DNA from: Pythium myriotylum
Taxonomy: Eukaryota; Oomycota; Peronosporomycetes; Pythiales; Pythiaceae
Assembly (NCBI GenBank): GCA_023091665.1
Contig: JALJCQ010000028.1
Location: 434,001-498,000 of the forward strand
DNA: 64,000 nt
Direction: 5' to 3'
Part shown: positions 20,706 to 30,842 of the stretch, in pieces
Layout: every line of letters starts with the position of its first letter
Position numbering within the stretch: position 1 is the first letter of the stretch
Position numbers and translations under genes: made by a program
The notes under the pieces: model-generated
Told to the model about the DNA's origin: nothing
What the model saw: the letters and a program-made list of their open reading frames with translations, nothing else
The model's database searches: none

Positions 20706-21860
20706 CTACGTTGAGCTTGACCCGGAAAAGACCGAGTACGAGTCGATGGAGGACGTCGATCGATAAGTCGAGAACCAATTTCGCTGCTCCGATCGCAGCT
20801 CGTCCTGTGCCGCTGCTGCGCCGTCGAGCTGCCTTGCCGAGGCGATGCACGGCCGGCAGAAGCGCATCTTGAGTTCCAGCAATTGTCTGTCGGGGCCGAT
20901 GACGCAGATCGTGCGCTTGTCGCGGCAGTCGCCACAAGTGATGACGCCGCAGATGGCGCACATAGATTTGACGCCGCGGCGAGCGCCGCGTGCCTGCGAG
21001 CCGCACACGGCGCATCCGTCGATGATTGAGTTGTGGTGCATCGTCGGCGTCTTGCTTGTGTTCTGGACGAGCACCGCGAGCTTCTTGTGCTGCGCGCAGT
21101 AGATCACGCGCGAGAGCATGTAGAGCACGTCCTCCGACAGCGCGCGCATGGCTCGTGACGCGATGAACGGCGGCTCGTGCATCTCGATGAACGCTGTGCG
21201 GAAGATCTGCAGTGTCGTCGGCGTCATTTGGCGGTAAAGTGTGCAAAACGAAAAGTTGACACGTAGATACTTGGGCAGCACGGGTGTCTGCGGGAACTCG
21301 ATCGAGTGCATGAGCTGGTATCCGACCTCCTCACCATTCGACAGCTTCTTCACGCCGGTGGCCTCTAGATACAGGAAATCGCGGTTCTTGGCGATCGCAC
21401 GAGCAAAGAACGGGATCTGCTTGACGCACCAGCGCACTGTCATGGACTGGAACGGCGTATCGACCGTCGGCTGCTCGATGGTCTCGAGCACCGCGCTGTC
21501 AATGAACGAATCGCGAATGTACGCTGTCTTGAGGCGCATGGCCTCGATGTTCTGTGCGAGTTCGCCGTACATGGCGTCGTTGAGCGTGCCGGGCATCGTG
21601 CCTTCGGTCAGTAACTGGTGGAAGAACTTGTTGAGCGTGCCTCCACCCAGACGACGGTCGTGGTACATGCGCAGGTTCTCGCTCGAGCGCAGGAGCTCCC
21701 ACTGACTCGCGTCGAGCGACGAGTTAGACTTCCACATGAAGGTCTCATATCGCTCCATCACGTCGTGGACGACGTTCTGCAGCGTCTCGTGGAGATGCTC
21801 CTTCTCGTCGAGCGAGAGCTCGACCTTGGGGTACGGACTGCAGTAGAGCGGCTTGGGCAT
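20706..21860 (-). CDS. START-like domain / FYVE-type zinc finger protein (copy 7)
   Basis: 384 aa, starting MPKPLYCSPYPKVELSLDEK. Same domain order as copy 6: a START-like region (MYHDRRLGGGTLN, PFQSMTVRWCVKQ), then a finger with pairs CAVC, CAIC, CGDC and CRPC, then a short serine-rich tail (SVFSGSSST). The GAGTP motif of the other copies has become GGGTL, a small change in a conserved loop. It is the last member of the array in this window. Likely cytoplasmic; ligand unknown. Confidence 0.9.
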   Translation of the reverse strand: MPKPLYCSPYPKVELSLDEKEHLHETLQNVVHDVMERYETFMWKSNSSLDASQWELLRSSENLRMYHDRRLGGGTLNKFFHQLLTEGTMPGTLNDAMYGELAQNIEAMRLKTAYIRDSFIDSAVLETIEQPTVDTPFQSMTVRWCVKQIPFFARAIAKNRDFLYLEATGVKKLSNGEEVGYQLMHSIEFPQTPVLPKYLRVNFSFCTLYRQMTPTTLQIFRTAFIEMHEPPFIASRAMRALSEDVLYMLSRVIYCAQHKKLAVLVQNTSKTPTMHHNSIIDGCAVCGSQARGARRGVKSMCAICGVITCGDCRDKRTICVIGPDRQLLELKMRFCRPCIASARQLDGAAAAQDELRSEQRNWFSTYRSTSSIDSYSVFSGSSST

Positions 21861-23435
21861 CGTGGCGGCAGATCGGCGAGTGACAAGAGAGAGAGAGAGA
21901 GCGAGCGAGCAGAAGAACTCTGCTGGCTGTCTGTCTTCGGATTCTTACCCAGTGACAGAGAGAAGCAGGAGACGGGCGCTGCCTGCAGGATGACGGAATG
22001 CTCGAGGTCCAGGGCGACCTAGTTCAGCCGGACTGTCCACCCCGAGATGCAGAGACCAAGCAGGGTTGCACTCTGACGACAGACATCTGGAGAAGGCGGA
22101 TTCGTGTCTCCAGTGAGATAGACAGATTTGTATCAATTATGCAGGAACATCATAAAATGGGTACAGTTGGGTAGTAGTAAAACAGTTTAATGGTAGTTTT
22201 GTAGAATATTTGTTAATACAGTGTATACAATGTTGAAGACTGATGCTGAACTCATCCTGGCGATTTCGAGTCGCTCGTGGTGAAACAGATCGACCAATGC
22301 TGGTGATGTTGAATAAGTCAAGACCCGTGACGTCGGTCGTGCAGTGGCGTCAGGGTTTCCTAGCTTCGAACTAAACGTCGGCGCAAGAGAGCGCTCGCCG
22401 GTCGAACCTGCCGACGCCATGGTGTCGCATTTATTACGAAGCCAGGGTATGATACAGTGAGTTTTGGTGACGGATCAGGTCGCAGAAGTCGGAAGAAGCA
22501 CGTAGGAGCCAGACCGTTGAGCGGATTTCGATGCCGTCCCAAAAGGGTCCTTGGGAAGATGCTGCCTCCAGATGGATGATGCGTTCGACATGCCAAAATC
22601 TGGTCCAGCATCGAGTTCTGCATCCCCCGATCCCGAGGAATCGACAGTGTTGATGCGCGCCTAGGTCACTCAAGGAAATGCGGAGTGGGACTCATCCATT
22701 TCGAACGAATCGTGTACAGATCGAATCATCCACAGCGGCTCCGTGGGACCACTCCAGTACACCCCCCTCCCGGGGCGTTTCCGGGAGACACTCGTCCGAG
22801 TCACCACCGAGACCCGGTGGTTTCTTTTTCTCAGACCTGGACAGGGGAAAGCGAGTCTCTTCCGACGCCAGGAAGAGTGTCCAGAGGGCTGCAGACCGGG
22901 CGCTTCTTCTCGATCGCGCTCTCTGTCATTGACTAGCGGTTCAAGTCGGTGACAGAGAGAGCCGTGTCCAACTGCGAAGAGCCACGGGCCAAGCTTTTCC
23001 GGGGCATGTGTAATTCTCGAACTCGCCACGATGGCCAATGTACACGGACACAGCCTCGTCTTCTTCGATGCGTCTTCTTCGTTGCGGCATCACTCCTACA
23101 CAGGCTACCAAAGCACGCGGGGCGGAGAGGAGAGGAGATGCGCCCAGAAGAAGACGAACGAACGGAAGGAAGGAAGCGCCTTCTCCATTTCCACTTTGGC
23201 CATCCCGAAAAAAAAATCAAATTAATTATTCTCGCCGCCCAAAACGTGATTAACATCCAACACTTTCCAACATTACAGTCTATATTCGTATTTTCCATAT
23301 CAAGATGTACTATTACGTATATTACAAGTTAACTTTTGCTTATATTGGCAAATTAACCGTCCGTGATGCACCAATACGTAAATTCCTCGATCGCCCTTAC
23401 TTGTCAAGCGAACCAACCCCCGACGCCCCAGCAGC
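21861..23435. other. Intergenic spacer before the ankyrin gene
   Basis: 1.6 kb. It begins with a GA-rich stretch upstream of copy 7 (about 21883-21905) and ends with an AT-rich stretch (about 23210-23380) upstream of the very GC-rich ankyrin gene. No gene recognised. Confidence 0.5.
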
Positions 23436-26400
23436 ATGGCGGACGCGCTCGCGTGGCTCGACGCGGCGCTCGACGCCGGCGACGCGGCGCGCTGGGCGCG
23501 AGACGAAGACGAGCTGCCGCTGCTCGCGGCCGCGGCGGCCGGGCGCGCGGACCGCGTGGCCGAGCTGCTGCGGCCGCCAACGTTGGCGCGCGTCCACGAC
23601 CGCGCGGCGTCGGGCCACACGGCGCTCCACGTGGCGGCCGCCAACGGCCACGACCTCGTCGTGGCGGAGCTGCTCGCGGCCGGCGCCATCGTGGACGCGG
23701 CCACCGCGCGCTCGGGCACGACGGCGCTCGAGCTCGCGAGCCGCTTCGGCCACGCGCGCGTCGCCGAGCTGCTGCTGGCGCACGGCGCCGACCTGCACCC
23801 GGCCGCGTCGTCCGCGACGCCGCTGGCCGCCGCCGCGCGAGGCGGCTACGCGAACGTGGCCGCGCTGCTGCTGGCGCGCGGCGCGGCCGTGGACGCGCGC
23901 AACGCCGACGGCAGCACGCCGCTGCTCGTGGCGGCGGCGAGCGCCAACCTCGCGGTCGTCGACGCGCTGCTCGCGGCGCGAGCGGACGTCTCCGCGACCG
24001 ACCGCCGCGGCCGCACGGCGCTCGTGGTCGCGGCTCGTCGCGGCCACCTCGCCGTGGCCCAGTCGCTGCTCGCGGCCGGCGCGGCCGCCGACGTGGGCGT
24101 CGTCGCGGGCCCCACGCCAACGTTGGCGGCCGCAATCGGCGGCCATGTTGAAGTGCTCGAGGCGCTGCTCGACCACACGCCCGCGAGTATGGAGGTCGCC
24201 GAGACGAGCGGCTTCCGGCGCACGCCGCTGCTCGCCGCGAGCCGCCACGGCCACGCGCGCGCCGTGGCGCTGCTGCTCGCGCGGCGCGCCACCGTCTACG
24301 CCAAGCTGCAGCCGAGCGAGCGCACGGCGCTCCACGTGGCGGCCGCGAACGGCCACGACGAGGTCGTCGCGATGCTGCTGCGCGACGGCGCGATCGTGAA
24401 CGCGCGCGCGGCCTCGGGGCTCACGCCGCTGCACGACGCGGCGTTCGAAGGCCACGCGCGCGTCGTCGAGCTGCTGCTGGCGGCGCGCGCCGACGTGGAC
24501 CGCCGCAGCGAGAGCCAAGGAAGAGGCGTCACGCCGCTCATGCTCGCGGCCAAGCGAGCGCACCGCGACGTCGTGGAGCGGCTGCTGCAGGCGCGCGCGC
24601 TCGCCAACGTGCAGGGCGAGCGCGGCGCCACGGCGCTGCATTTCGCGGTCGAGAGTGGCGACAAGGACGTCGTGTGGGCGCTGCTGCGCCATGGCGCGGA
24701 CGTGGCGGTGCGCGACAGGAATGGTCGCACGAGTCTCCATGTTGCTGCTCAGCACGGCGCGATCGGCGTGATCGACTTGCTGGTCGCGCACGGCGCCGAG
24801 CTCACGGCGACGACCGAGAACGACGACGCGTTCACGCCGCTGCACACGGCCGTGCAGTACGGCCAGCTGGAGGCGTTGGAGCTTTTGCGGCAGCGCGTGC
24901 AGGCGGGCCAGTTGTCGCTCGAGATGCCGACCGCGACGAGAGCGTGGACGCTGCTGCACGTCGCCGCGCGGTTCGCGCAGCATGGCGTGGCGCAGTATCT
25001 GATTGAGCAAGACGGGTGTGCAGTCGACGCGGTCGCTGTCGACGACGGCGCGACGCCGCTGCTGCTTGCTGCGAGAGAAGGCCACGAAGATATCGTCGAG
25101 CTGCTGCTCGCGAAGAGAGCCGACGTGAATCGACCAGCTGAAGATGGACGCACGCCGCTCGTAGTCGCGGCGCAGAATGGCCACTTTGGAGTCGTGAGTC
25201 TATTGTGCTCGGCAGGCGCCGACGTTACGGTCACGACGCGTGATGGCACGTCGGTGCTCACGCTTGCAGCTCGCCAAGGGTACGCCAGTGTGGTCGAGCA
25301 GCTACTGATTCGAGGTGCACAAGTGAACGGCGAGTCGGCGTTGCTGGCTGCGTGTGAGCGAGGGCATGTCGAGGTCGTGCAGCTACTGTGTCGGTACGGC
25401 GTGAATATTCGCGCTGCTGTCGCGCCGAATGGAGCGTCGGCAGTCTTCTTCGCAGCGCAGAGCGGCCAGGACGATATCCTGAAGTTGCTACTTCACAGCG
25501 GAGCCTGCGCGAACGTGGACACGCCACTCGCGACCGATCTTGCCACGCCTCTCCACGTTGCAGCTCAGAATGGCCACGTTTCGATCGCACGGACACTGCT
25601 TCAGTATCGAGCCGATGTCCACGCAGTCACTGCTACGCAAGCGACGCCACTGTACTACGCAGCGCAGCACGGCCATGCTGCTGTGATTGATGTGCTTGCT
25701 CGCGCTGGCGCGAATCCGGAGGTTCCAGCTCAAGACGGGTCGACGCCGTTGATCATCGCCTCGTCACGAGGCCACCTCGAGTGTGTTGAACTCTTGCTAC
25801 AGCTCCGAGCCAACGTTAACGCAAGACGAAACGATGGCGCGACTCCACTCTTGCTCGCAGTCAAAAACAAGCATGTCGAGGTCGCAGATCTGCTTGTCGC
25901 GTCGGGTGCGGACGGGAATTTGTTCTCGCGCGATCGTTCGACGCCGGTTCTCTTCGCCGCACAGCACGGATACCTCGATATCATCGTCAAGCTGTGGCAA
26001 CGTGGTGCGAATGTGACGATTTCTCGAGACGATAGCGTGCATCCGCTCTTCTTGGCTGCACTGAATGGCCACCTCAAGGTCGTCGAGTTCTTTGTCACGT
26101 CGTGCATCGTCCAACCAGACACACCGACTCTCGACCTCTCGACGCCACTGCTAGCGGCAGCCCAGAATGGCCACGCTAGCGTCGTGCGGCTCCTCCACTC
26201 GCGGTTCGGTGCCAACTTGTCGGCGAAGCGAGACGACGGAGTCACTCCACTTTACGCAGCGGCAGCGAACGGCCACTTTGAAGTTGTGACGCTGCTGCTC
26301 GGATACACGGGAATATATGTTGACGCTGCGGCGAAAGACGGCACGACGCCTCTCCATATCGCGTGTGAGAATGGCTACATGGGTGTTGTGCGAGCACTCT

Positions 26401-26828
26401 GTGAAGCTGGGGCGAAGACAGAGCTTGGGAGCACAGTGAATGGCGAGACCCCACTTGCATTCGCCGCGCGAGCCGGTCGAGAACCCGTAGTGACGTACCT
26501 GATTGAGCGGTGGAAGGCGAATGTTGAAGCTGCGACAACAACGAGCGGCTCGACTCCACTCCACGGCGCTGTCCACGGTGGCCATCTCGCTGTGGCCAAG
26601 ACGCTACTGGCCCACGGCGCTCGTGTGAACGCGCGTAGGAAGAACGACATGACTCCTCTTCATATTGCGGCTCATTTTGGCCACTTAGAAATTGTCGAAG
26701 TATTGCTCGAGAATGGCGCGGACGTGAACGCGCTCGGGCCAAGAGGGGCGACACCCGCCGCCATTGCCAAACAGCAAGGCCACATCGATGTGTGCACGTT
26801 GCTGGCCAGCAAGGGTGGACGAGAATGA
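23436..26828 (+). CDS. Giant ankyrin-repeat protein
   Basis: 1130 aa, almost entirely ankyrin repeats; about 33 can be counted from the recurring TPLH-AA-NGH-VV-LLL-GA pattern, from residue about 20 to the C-terminus (IAKQQGHIDVCTLLASKGGRE). No signal peptide, membrane segment, kinase or other catalytic domain is present, so it should be a cytosolic or nuclear scaffold that binds other proteins. The start MADALAWLDAALDAG is the first ATG. The first half is extremely GC-rich with Ala/Arg-heavy codons, while the second half has ordinary composition. Intronless. The partner is unknown. Confidence 0.92.
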   Translation: MADALAWLDAALDAGDAARWARDEDELPLLAAAAAGRADRVAELLRPPTLARVHDRAASGHTALHVAAANGHDLVVAELLAAGAIVDAATARSGTTALELASRFGHARVAELLLAHGADLHPAASSATPLAAAARGGYANVAALLLARGAAVDARNADGSTPLLVAAASANLAVVDALLAARADVSATDRRGRTALVVAARRGHLAVAQSLLAAGAAADVGVVAGPTPTLAAAIGGHVEVLEALLDHTPASMEVAETSGFRRTPLLAASRHGHARAVALLLARRATVYAKLQPSERTALHVAAANGHDEVVAMLLRDGAIVNARAASGLTPLHDAAFEGHARVVELLLAARADVDRRSESQGRGVTPLMLAAKRAHRDVVERLLQARALANVQGERGATALHFAVESGDKDVVWALLRHGADVAVRDRNGRTSLHVAAQHGAIGVIDLLVAHGAELTATTENDDAFTPLHTAVQYGQLEALELLRQRVQAGQLSLEMPTATRAWTLLHVAARFAQHGVAQYLIEQDGCAVDAVAVDDGATPLLLAAREGHEDIVELLLAKRADVNRPAEDGRTPLVVAAQNGHFGVVSLLCSAGADVTVTTRDGTSVLTLAARQGYASVVEQLLIRGAQVNGESALLAACERGHVEVVQLLCRYGVNIRAAVAPNGASAVFFAAQSGQDDILKLLLHSGACANVDTPLATDLATPLHVAAQNGHVSIARTLLQYRADVHAVTATQATPLYYAAQHGHAAVIDVLARAGANPEVPAQDGSTPLIIASSRGHLECVELLLQLRANVNARRNDGATPLLLAVKNKHVEVADLLVASGADGNLFSRDRSTPVLFAAQHGYLDIIVKLWQRGANVTISRDDSVHPLFLAALNGHLKVVEFFVTSCIVQPDTPTLDLSTPLLAAAQNGHASVVRLLHSRFGANLSAKRDDGVTPLYAAAANGHFEVVTLLLGYTGIYVDAAAKDGTTPLHIACENGYMGVVRALCEAGAKTELGSTVNGETPLAFAARAGREPVVTYLIERWKANVEAATTTSGSTPLHGAVHGGHLAVAKTLLAHGARVNARRKNDMTPLHIAAHFGHLEIVEVLLENGADVNALGPRGATPAAIAKQQGHIDVCTLLASKGGRE

Positions 26829-26951
26829 GAAGATAAGTGTAGTAGTGTGCGTTTATTGAGGTGGTAGAGCAACTACACCACTCTGGCGTTCTGGGTAGTC
26901 GTGATCGACTCAATCACTACTTCGTTCCTCAAGGCGATCTTCTGCAGCACC

Positions 26952-27794
26952 TCAGTCAGGATGGCCCACACCATTTGGATCACGGTGCTGGTCTGCTGGT
27001 TCTGGTGGTGGCTGGAGTAAGCGAGTCGGCTCCCCGCGTCGAGGCCGCAGCCACTGGCGCACACAACGAACGTATAACACGACAGTTGCGAGCGCAACTA
27101 TCCCGAGACTCCAGGAAGCACTACTCGAGGCTACTTCTTGTTGAGACTGGATAACAGGACTCGCGAGGTCCGAGGTCACTTCGCTTCCAACGCGCTCGAA
27201 GAAACTGGAGTAACACGAGAAGAACAATTCGTCGTACTGCGACAAGACCTCATTGCCCCCGTAGAGTCCGATCTGTAATCGATGGATCGTGCTGATTTGA
27301 CGCCCGAGGGCGGCATAGGCTTCGTGGAGAGAGCCTCGTTTGGCATGGAGCAAGTCGCAACCGTACAACGACCGCACCGAGCCAATGGTCGTCAGCCTTA
27401 GGTGTGTACAGAGGCATGTCTTTGTGAGTGCAGTGATCTTGTCGCGAGTTAGTGATTGCTGCGCCACGCTGTCCCACGGGAGACAGCCTGTGCGCTGTGC
27501 AAATCTTGTGTATCGGTCTTGGAACTCAGCGAGACGATTCCCGAACTGGTCTTCTTTGGCGCGTTGTGCTAGCTCGTTGAAGAGGTCGATGTCGTAGCTG
27601 CTGACTAGTTGCCATAGAGAGCCTTCAAGGCCATGGGTGTTAACTGCACAAGAAACGTTGCGCTCCCATCCGTGGACGGTATGAGTTGCCATGGCGAGGA
27701 TGATTCCAGCTAACAACAGGCACACGGCAACCATTCCCCTCTGTGAACGATTGTTCCTGGAGCGCCCCTTGACTGGTGGCCGTTTGGGTTGCAA
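26952..27794 (-). CDS. Membrane-anchored protein of unknown function
   Basis: 280 aa. A basic N-terminus is followed by a hydrophobic segment at about 20-40 (MVAVCLLLAGIILAMATHTV), which could be a signal anchor or a long signal peptide. The middle is helical with several cysteines (VSCAV, TGCLPW, CLCTH, YGCDL, FSCYSS). A second hydrophobic segment lies at about 222-240 (LGIVALATVVLYV), followed by a basic proline-rich tail. The middle is therefore probably luminal or extracellular. The tail is less certain, because another frame overlaps it and an intron near the end cannot be excluded. Divergent from the secreted protein at 27952, with 157 bp between the starts. Confidence 0.65.
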   Translation of the reverse strand: MQPKRPPVKGRSRNNRSQRGMVAVCLLLAGIILAMATHTVHGWERNVSCAVNTHGLEGSLWQLVSSYDIDLFNELAQRAKEDQFGNRLAEFQDRYTRFAQRTGCLPWDSVAQQSLTRDKITALTKTCLCTHLRLTTIGSVRSLYGCDLLHAKRGSLHEAYAALGRQISTIHRLQIGLYGGNEVLSQYDELFFSCYSSFFERVGSEVTSDLASPVIQSQQEVASSSASWSLGIVALATVVLYVRCVRQWLRPRRGEPTRLLQPPPEPADQHRDPNGVGHPD

Positions 27795-27951
27795 GGCGAG
27801 CCGACCTTGCTTCCTTTGGGGTCCTCATGTAACGTTGACAGGGTCAAACACGTCGCCTCTCCGACGACTTTTAGCGACTTCGACGTTCTCTTTCTCTCTC
27901 TCTCTGCCTCGCACGCTCACACACAAACACAAGATATCGTTCACCAAGACG
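27795..27951. promoter_or_regulatory. Shared divergent promoter region
   Basis: The 157 bp between the two start codons must serve both genes. It includes a pyrimidine-rich CTCTTTCTCTCTCTCTCTG stretch near 27887-27906, a common feature upstream of oomycete starts. Confidence 0.5.
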
Positions 27952-28569
27952 ATGCTTTCTCTTCAAAGACCAGCATTTGTCGTTATCGTGTTTGTTCTGG
28001 GGGCTCTCTCATCGCTCGTATTGGCCTCGTCATTTTCAGACGTCGCTCTGAAGTACGCCCAAGTCGAGATGGAGTTGAAGCGCTACTTGTCGAAACCGAA
28101 GGAGACGCGCCATCTAAAGCCAGTGTACGATGCATTAAGGCAGCTGAATTACCATGTTGGGAGTGATCCCAAGGAAATCACTGGTTGGACTGATCCTTTG
28201 GTGCATCAAAATCTCCCTTACTATTCATGGATGGCAAATGGTAGCGGCAATTCCCCTGCGACTGCTGAAGAGATCCGTGTCGCCGCGTCGGAATGGGCGT
28301 GCGTGCACATGATCCGAAATCTTCTCAGCTTCCTCGCCGAACAGAACCGCGATCGCTGGCTCGTGAGTGACTCCTTTGGTGGGGATCGCATTGGTCGGTT
28401 GATTCTTGATATCGAAGACGCGACCGTGAGGCAGCACGAAGCCGCTCTTGTTGAAATCGCCGTCACCTTCGGTCTCCATGATCGTTCAGCTGAAGAGTCG
28501 TACAGACGTGTCTTTCACAAATGCATCCACGCCAAACTTCCGGGACTCGTTCAGACAAAACCAAAATAA
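27952..28569 (+). CDS. Small secreted protein, unknown function
   Basis: 205 aa from the ATG at 27952. The frame is open further upstream, but this start gives a classic signal peptide (MLSLQRPAFVVIVFVLGALSSLVLA, cleavage likely near residue 25). The mature part is about 180 aa, mostly helical and charged, with two cysteines (EWACVHM, HKCIHA). No RXLR or LFLAK effector motif is seen. No domain was recognised. It could be an apoplastic protein or a wall/vesicle protein. The divergent arrangement with the membrane-anchored gene may mean co-expression. Confidence 0.75.
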   Translation: MLSLQRPAFVVIVFVLGALSSLVLASSFSDVALKYAQVEMELKRYLSKPKETRHLKPVYDALRQLNYHVGSDPKEITGWTDPLVHQNLPYYSWMANGSGNSPATAEEIRVAASEWACVHMIRNLLSFLAEQNRDRWLVSDSFGGDRIGRLILDIEDATVRQHEAALVEIAVTFGLHDRSAEESYRRVFHKCIHAKLPGLVQTKPK

Positions 28570-28914
28570 AGGAACAACACATGAGCCTAGCATGTTTTCA
28601 ATTACATTTGTGACATCGCTGAAGCCAAACACTCTATCGCGAGAATTGTGGGTTAGTCTTGCCACTCATTGGTTGGATTGGGGTGAACTTGTTGGAAATG
28701 CACGGGGTTCTGAATCAAAACTCGAGGAGTTGGATGCAGGGATTGTCGAAGTGATGCCGTCCGAGGACAGCGCCAACAAGAACGCCTACAGTCCAACACT
28801 CGACACTGGTTGTGCTGGCCGTGTCTTCGACGTGTGCATGGTGCTGGTCATAACTTGGCGATCGATGCATGTGTCAATTAAATAGTTGTGGCTCCATGGC
28901 AGTCCTGGACGTTT
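28570..28914. other. Intergenic spacer, nothing recognised
   Basis: 345 bp between the convergent ends of the secreted-protein gene and the small basic protein gene. No feature seen. Confidence 0.5.
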
Positions 28915-29280
28915 TCATCGTCGCGACGGCAGCACGAGCTCGTGGTTCTCTCGGATCGCCGGTAGCGAGCCGCTCGGGAACACGGCGCGCCGCGTGCGCT
29001 CCCACATGAGTCGCGTGTACGGCACGAGACGGCCGCCTACACGCAGTGAGCGAGCGCGCGACGTGCGGTAGTTGTCGGGGATCTTGACTGGCGGTTCGGC
29101 CACACGTCGGAGCTCGAGCAGGCGGAAGCCAAAGAACTTGTGGCGGTGGCGCTTGCGGATCGCGTCTTTGAGCGTGAGCGCCTCGAGCGCCAGCGGCACG
29201 CCGGAGCACATGGATGAGTTGCCACTCATCACGGAGCCGACGAGCGGCGCCGGTTCTTCAGCAAAGGCAGACGCGACCAT
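28915..29280 (-). CDS. Small basic protein, paralogue A
   Basis: 121 aa from the ATG at 29280 (MVASAFAEEPAPLVGSVMSG). The open frame extends further 5', but similarity to the paralogue at 29945-30283 begins after this start. Shared motifs are LEALTLKDAIRKRHRHKF, PPVKIPDNY and LRVGGRLVPYTR. No membrane segment is present. The role is unknown; size and basic character would suit a small organellar or RNA-binding protein, but nothing in the sequence proves this. Confidence 0.7.
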   Translation of the reverse strand: MVASAFAEEPAPLVGSVMSGNSSMCSGVPLALEALTLKDAIRKRHRHKFFGFRLLELRRVAEPPVKIPDNYRTSRARSLRVGGRLVPYTRLMWERTRRAVFPSGSLPAIRENHELVLPSRR

Positions 29281-29944
29281 GAGGATGGAAGACTCGAGGA
29301 AGCCGGGGAAGCTTGTGGGGGACGGAGCGAATTCGAAAGTGAAGAAAGCTGGCTTTACGCGAAGAGCTAGGAAGATCCAGTGGGAGATAAGTTCTCTGTG
29401 ACATGTGGCATGCCATGAGGAGACTTGGGGATCAGTTGCACTTGGCGCGATCCAATGAGATCGTCGATGGAGGAAAAAGAACCCCTCGGCGAGAGTGGGA
29501 TCACGTCCACTTGGATGGTGAGCAAGAGGTGGAACGACAGCGACAAGTTTGCCAATCAACGAGGATCTCCATGAGAAAAAGAATCCCTCTTGGAGAAAGT
29601 ATGGAGCAAGAGAGACGACGAGTTTGGTCAAACAGAGAAGAGATGGGGAACGAGCTCTATTGGAGACGTGAACGACGAATGAGAACTCTAAAGTCTATGC
29701 TAGTCACCTTGGCCGAGGTCTCGTCGAGGACGAGATGGAGGCGGCTGAGTTACACGTGGTGAGGTGAGTTGGCGTGCGTGCGATCGTTGACGCGTGAAGC
29801 GGTTTCAGCGATGGCGCGTCGTGTGTACCGTCGTGCAACGGCAAACTCGGATCCGGCAATTGCGGCATCGCGCGGATCTCAAGCTGGCGGCCTTGCAAAG
29901 CCCCGGAGGAAGAGGAAAAAAGGTGAGTGCACCTTTTGCGCTGT
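29281..29944. other. Intergenic spacer between the two small paralogues
   Basis: 660 bp, purine-rich on the plus strand with several GAGAAAGA-type runs. It contains CCAATGAGATC near 29453 and GCCAATCAACG near 29550, the same CCAAT class as upstream of the second paralogue. No gene seen. Confidence 0.45.
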
Positions 29945-30283
29945 TTACTCGCGGATGGTCTTGAGGCGGTAGCGGCGCGGCATCTCTTCGCGCTTGCGCT
30001 GCTCAAACTGCTTGCGCGTGAAGGGCACGTCGACGCCGCTGACGCGCAGCGTGCGCATCTTCTTGTAGTTGCGCGGGATCTCCACGGGCGGCACGACCAT
30101 CTTGCGCAAGTGCAAGAGGCCGAACGCGATGCTCTTGGTGTGCATCGAGAGGCTGCGGTGGTGGTGCGGCGCGTGGAGCAGCGCGTCTTTGAGCGCGAGC
30201 GCCTCGAGCGGCAGCGCGTCGACGGCCTGCTTGTGCATGTGGGCGACGTCGCCGTTGAAGTTGGTCATGGTCGTCGACACCAT
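29945..30283 (-). CDS. Small basic protein, paralogue B
   Basis: 112 aa, starting MVSTTMTNFNGDVAHMHKQA. Aligns along its length with the gene at 28915-29280: LPLEALALKDALLHAPHHHR, PPVEIPRNY, LRVSGVDVPFTRKQFEQR. The C-terminus is strongly basic (REEMPRRYRLKTIRE). The pair is a head-to-tail tandem duplication about 660 bp apart, diverged enough for both to be maintained. Unknown function; no signal peptide or membrane segment. Confidence 0.75.
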   Translation of the reverse strand: MVSTTMTNFNGDVAHMHKQAVDALPLEALALKDALLHAPHHHRSLSMHTKSIAFGLLHLRKMVVPPVEIPRNYKKMRTLRVSGVDVPFTRKQFEQRKREEMPRRYRLKTIRE

Positions 30284-30799
30284 CGTCGCAGAGAAGAGAC
30301 GGCGAGAGATGGAGAGAGGGAGAGAGTCGCTTGCGTGCTTTGAGGCAAATTGGGAAATGAGCCGAGGGTGTCAAGAGCCTTCCATGAGGTGTGTGTGTGT
30401 GGGTGTGCCCGACCACAAGAAATCCGGTTGTGGGTGGAGAATCGACCAATCAGATCGCGAGAAAGAGGATATCGAGCGATGTGATTGGTGGATGGTTGTC
30501 CAATGACCACCTCGATGGGAGGAGAGGCTGTCCGTTTTCTACGCATCGAGCGTACGAAGTGAGGGTTGCAAGAGCCAATCAGCGTCGAGAAGCGTCCAAA
30601 AAAAGAATCCCACTATATTAAAGTATACTGCCTTCTAATAAGGTGTACATTCACTCTCGTCTCCGCCCCATCGACGACGCTGGGACACGACTTGGTCAAA
30701 CATGGGAGGAGCATCTGAGTGGCCACGCGCGAGCGTCCGATCGCCTCTGCTGGTACAGTGCACTGGAGGAGATCGCTCTCCGTGCATGCGTCCCCAAAG

Positions 30800-30842
<43 letters not shown>

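Noticed and set aside
22678..23038. Several overlapping short frames in the ankyrin upstream spacer
   Set aside because: All are short, overlap in several frames, and lack any recognisable motif.
23397..25184. 595-codon open frame antisense to the ankyrin gene
   Set aside because: Arises from the GC-rich repeats; the ankyrin frame is clearly the real one.
27691..27951. Longer N-terminus for the secreted protein
   Set aside because: The extra residues are unlike a protein start, overlap the divergent gene, and would hide a clear signal peptide beginning at 27952.
27952..28569. RXLR or Crinkler effector
   Set aside because: No RXLR, dEER or LFLAK motif after the signal peptide; only KETRHLKP and similar weak resemblances.
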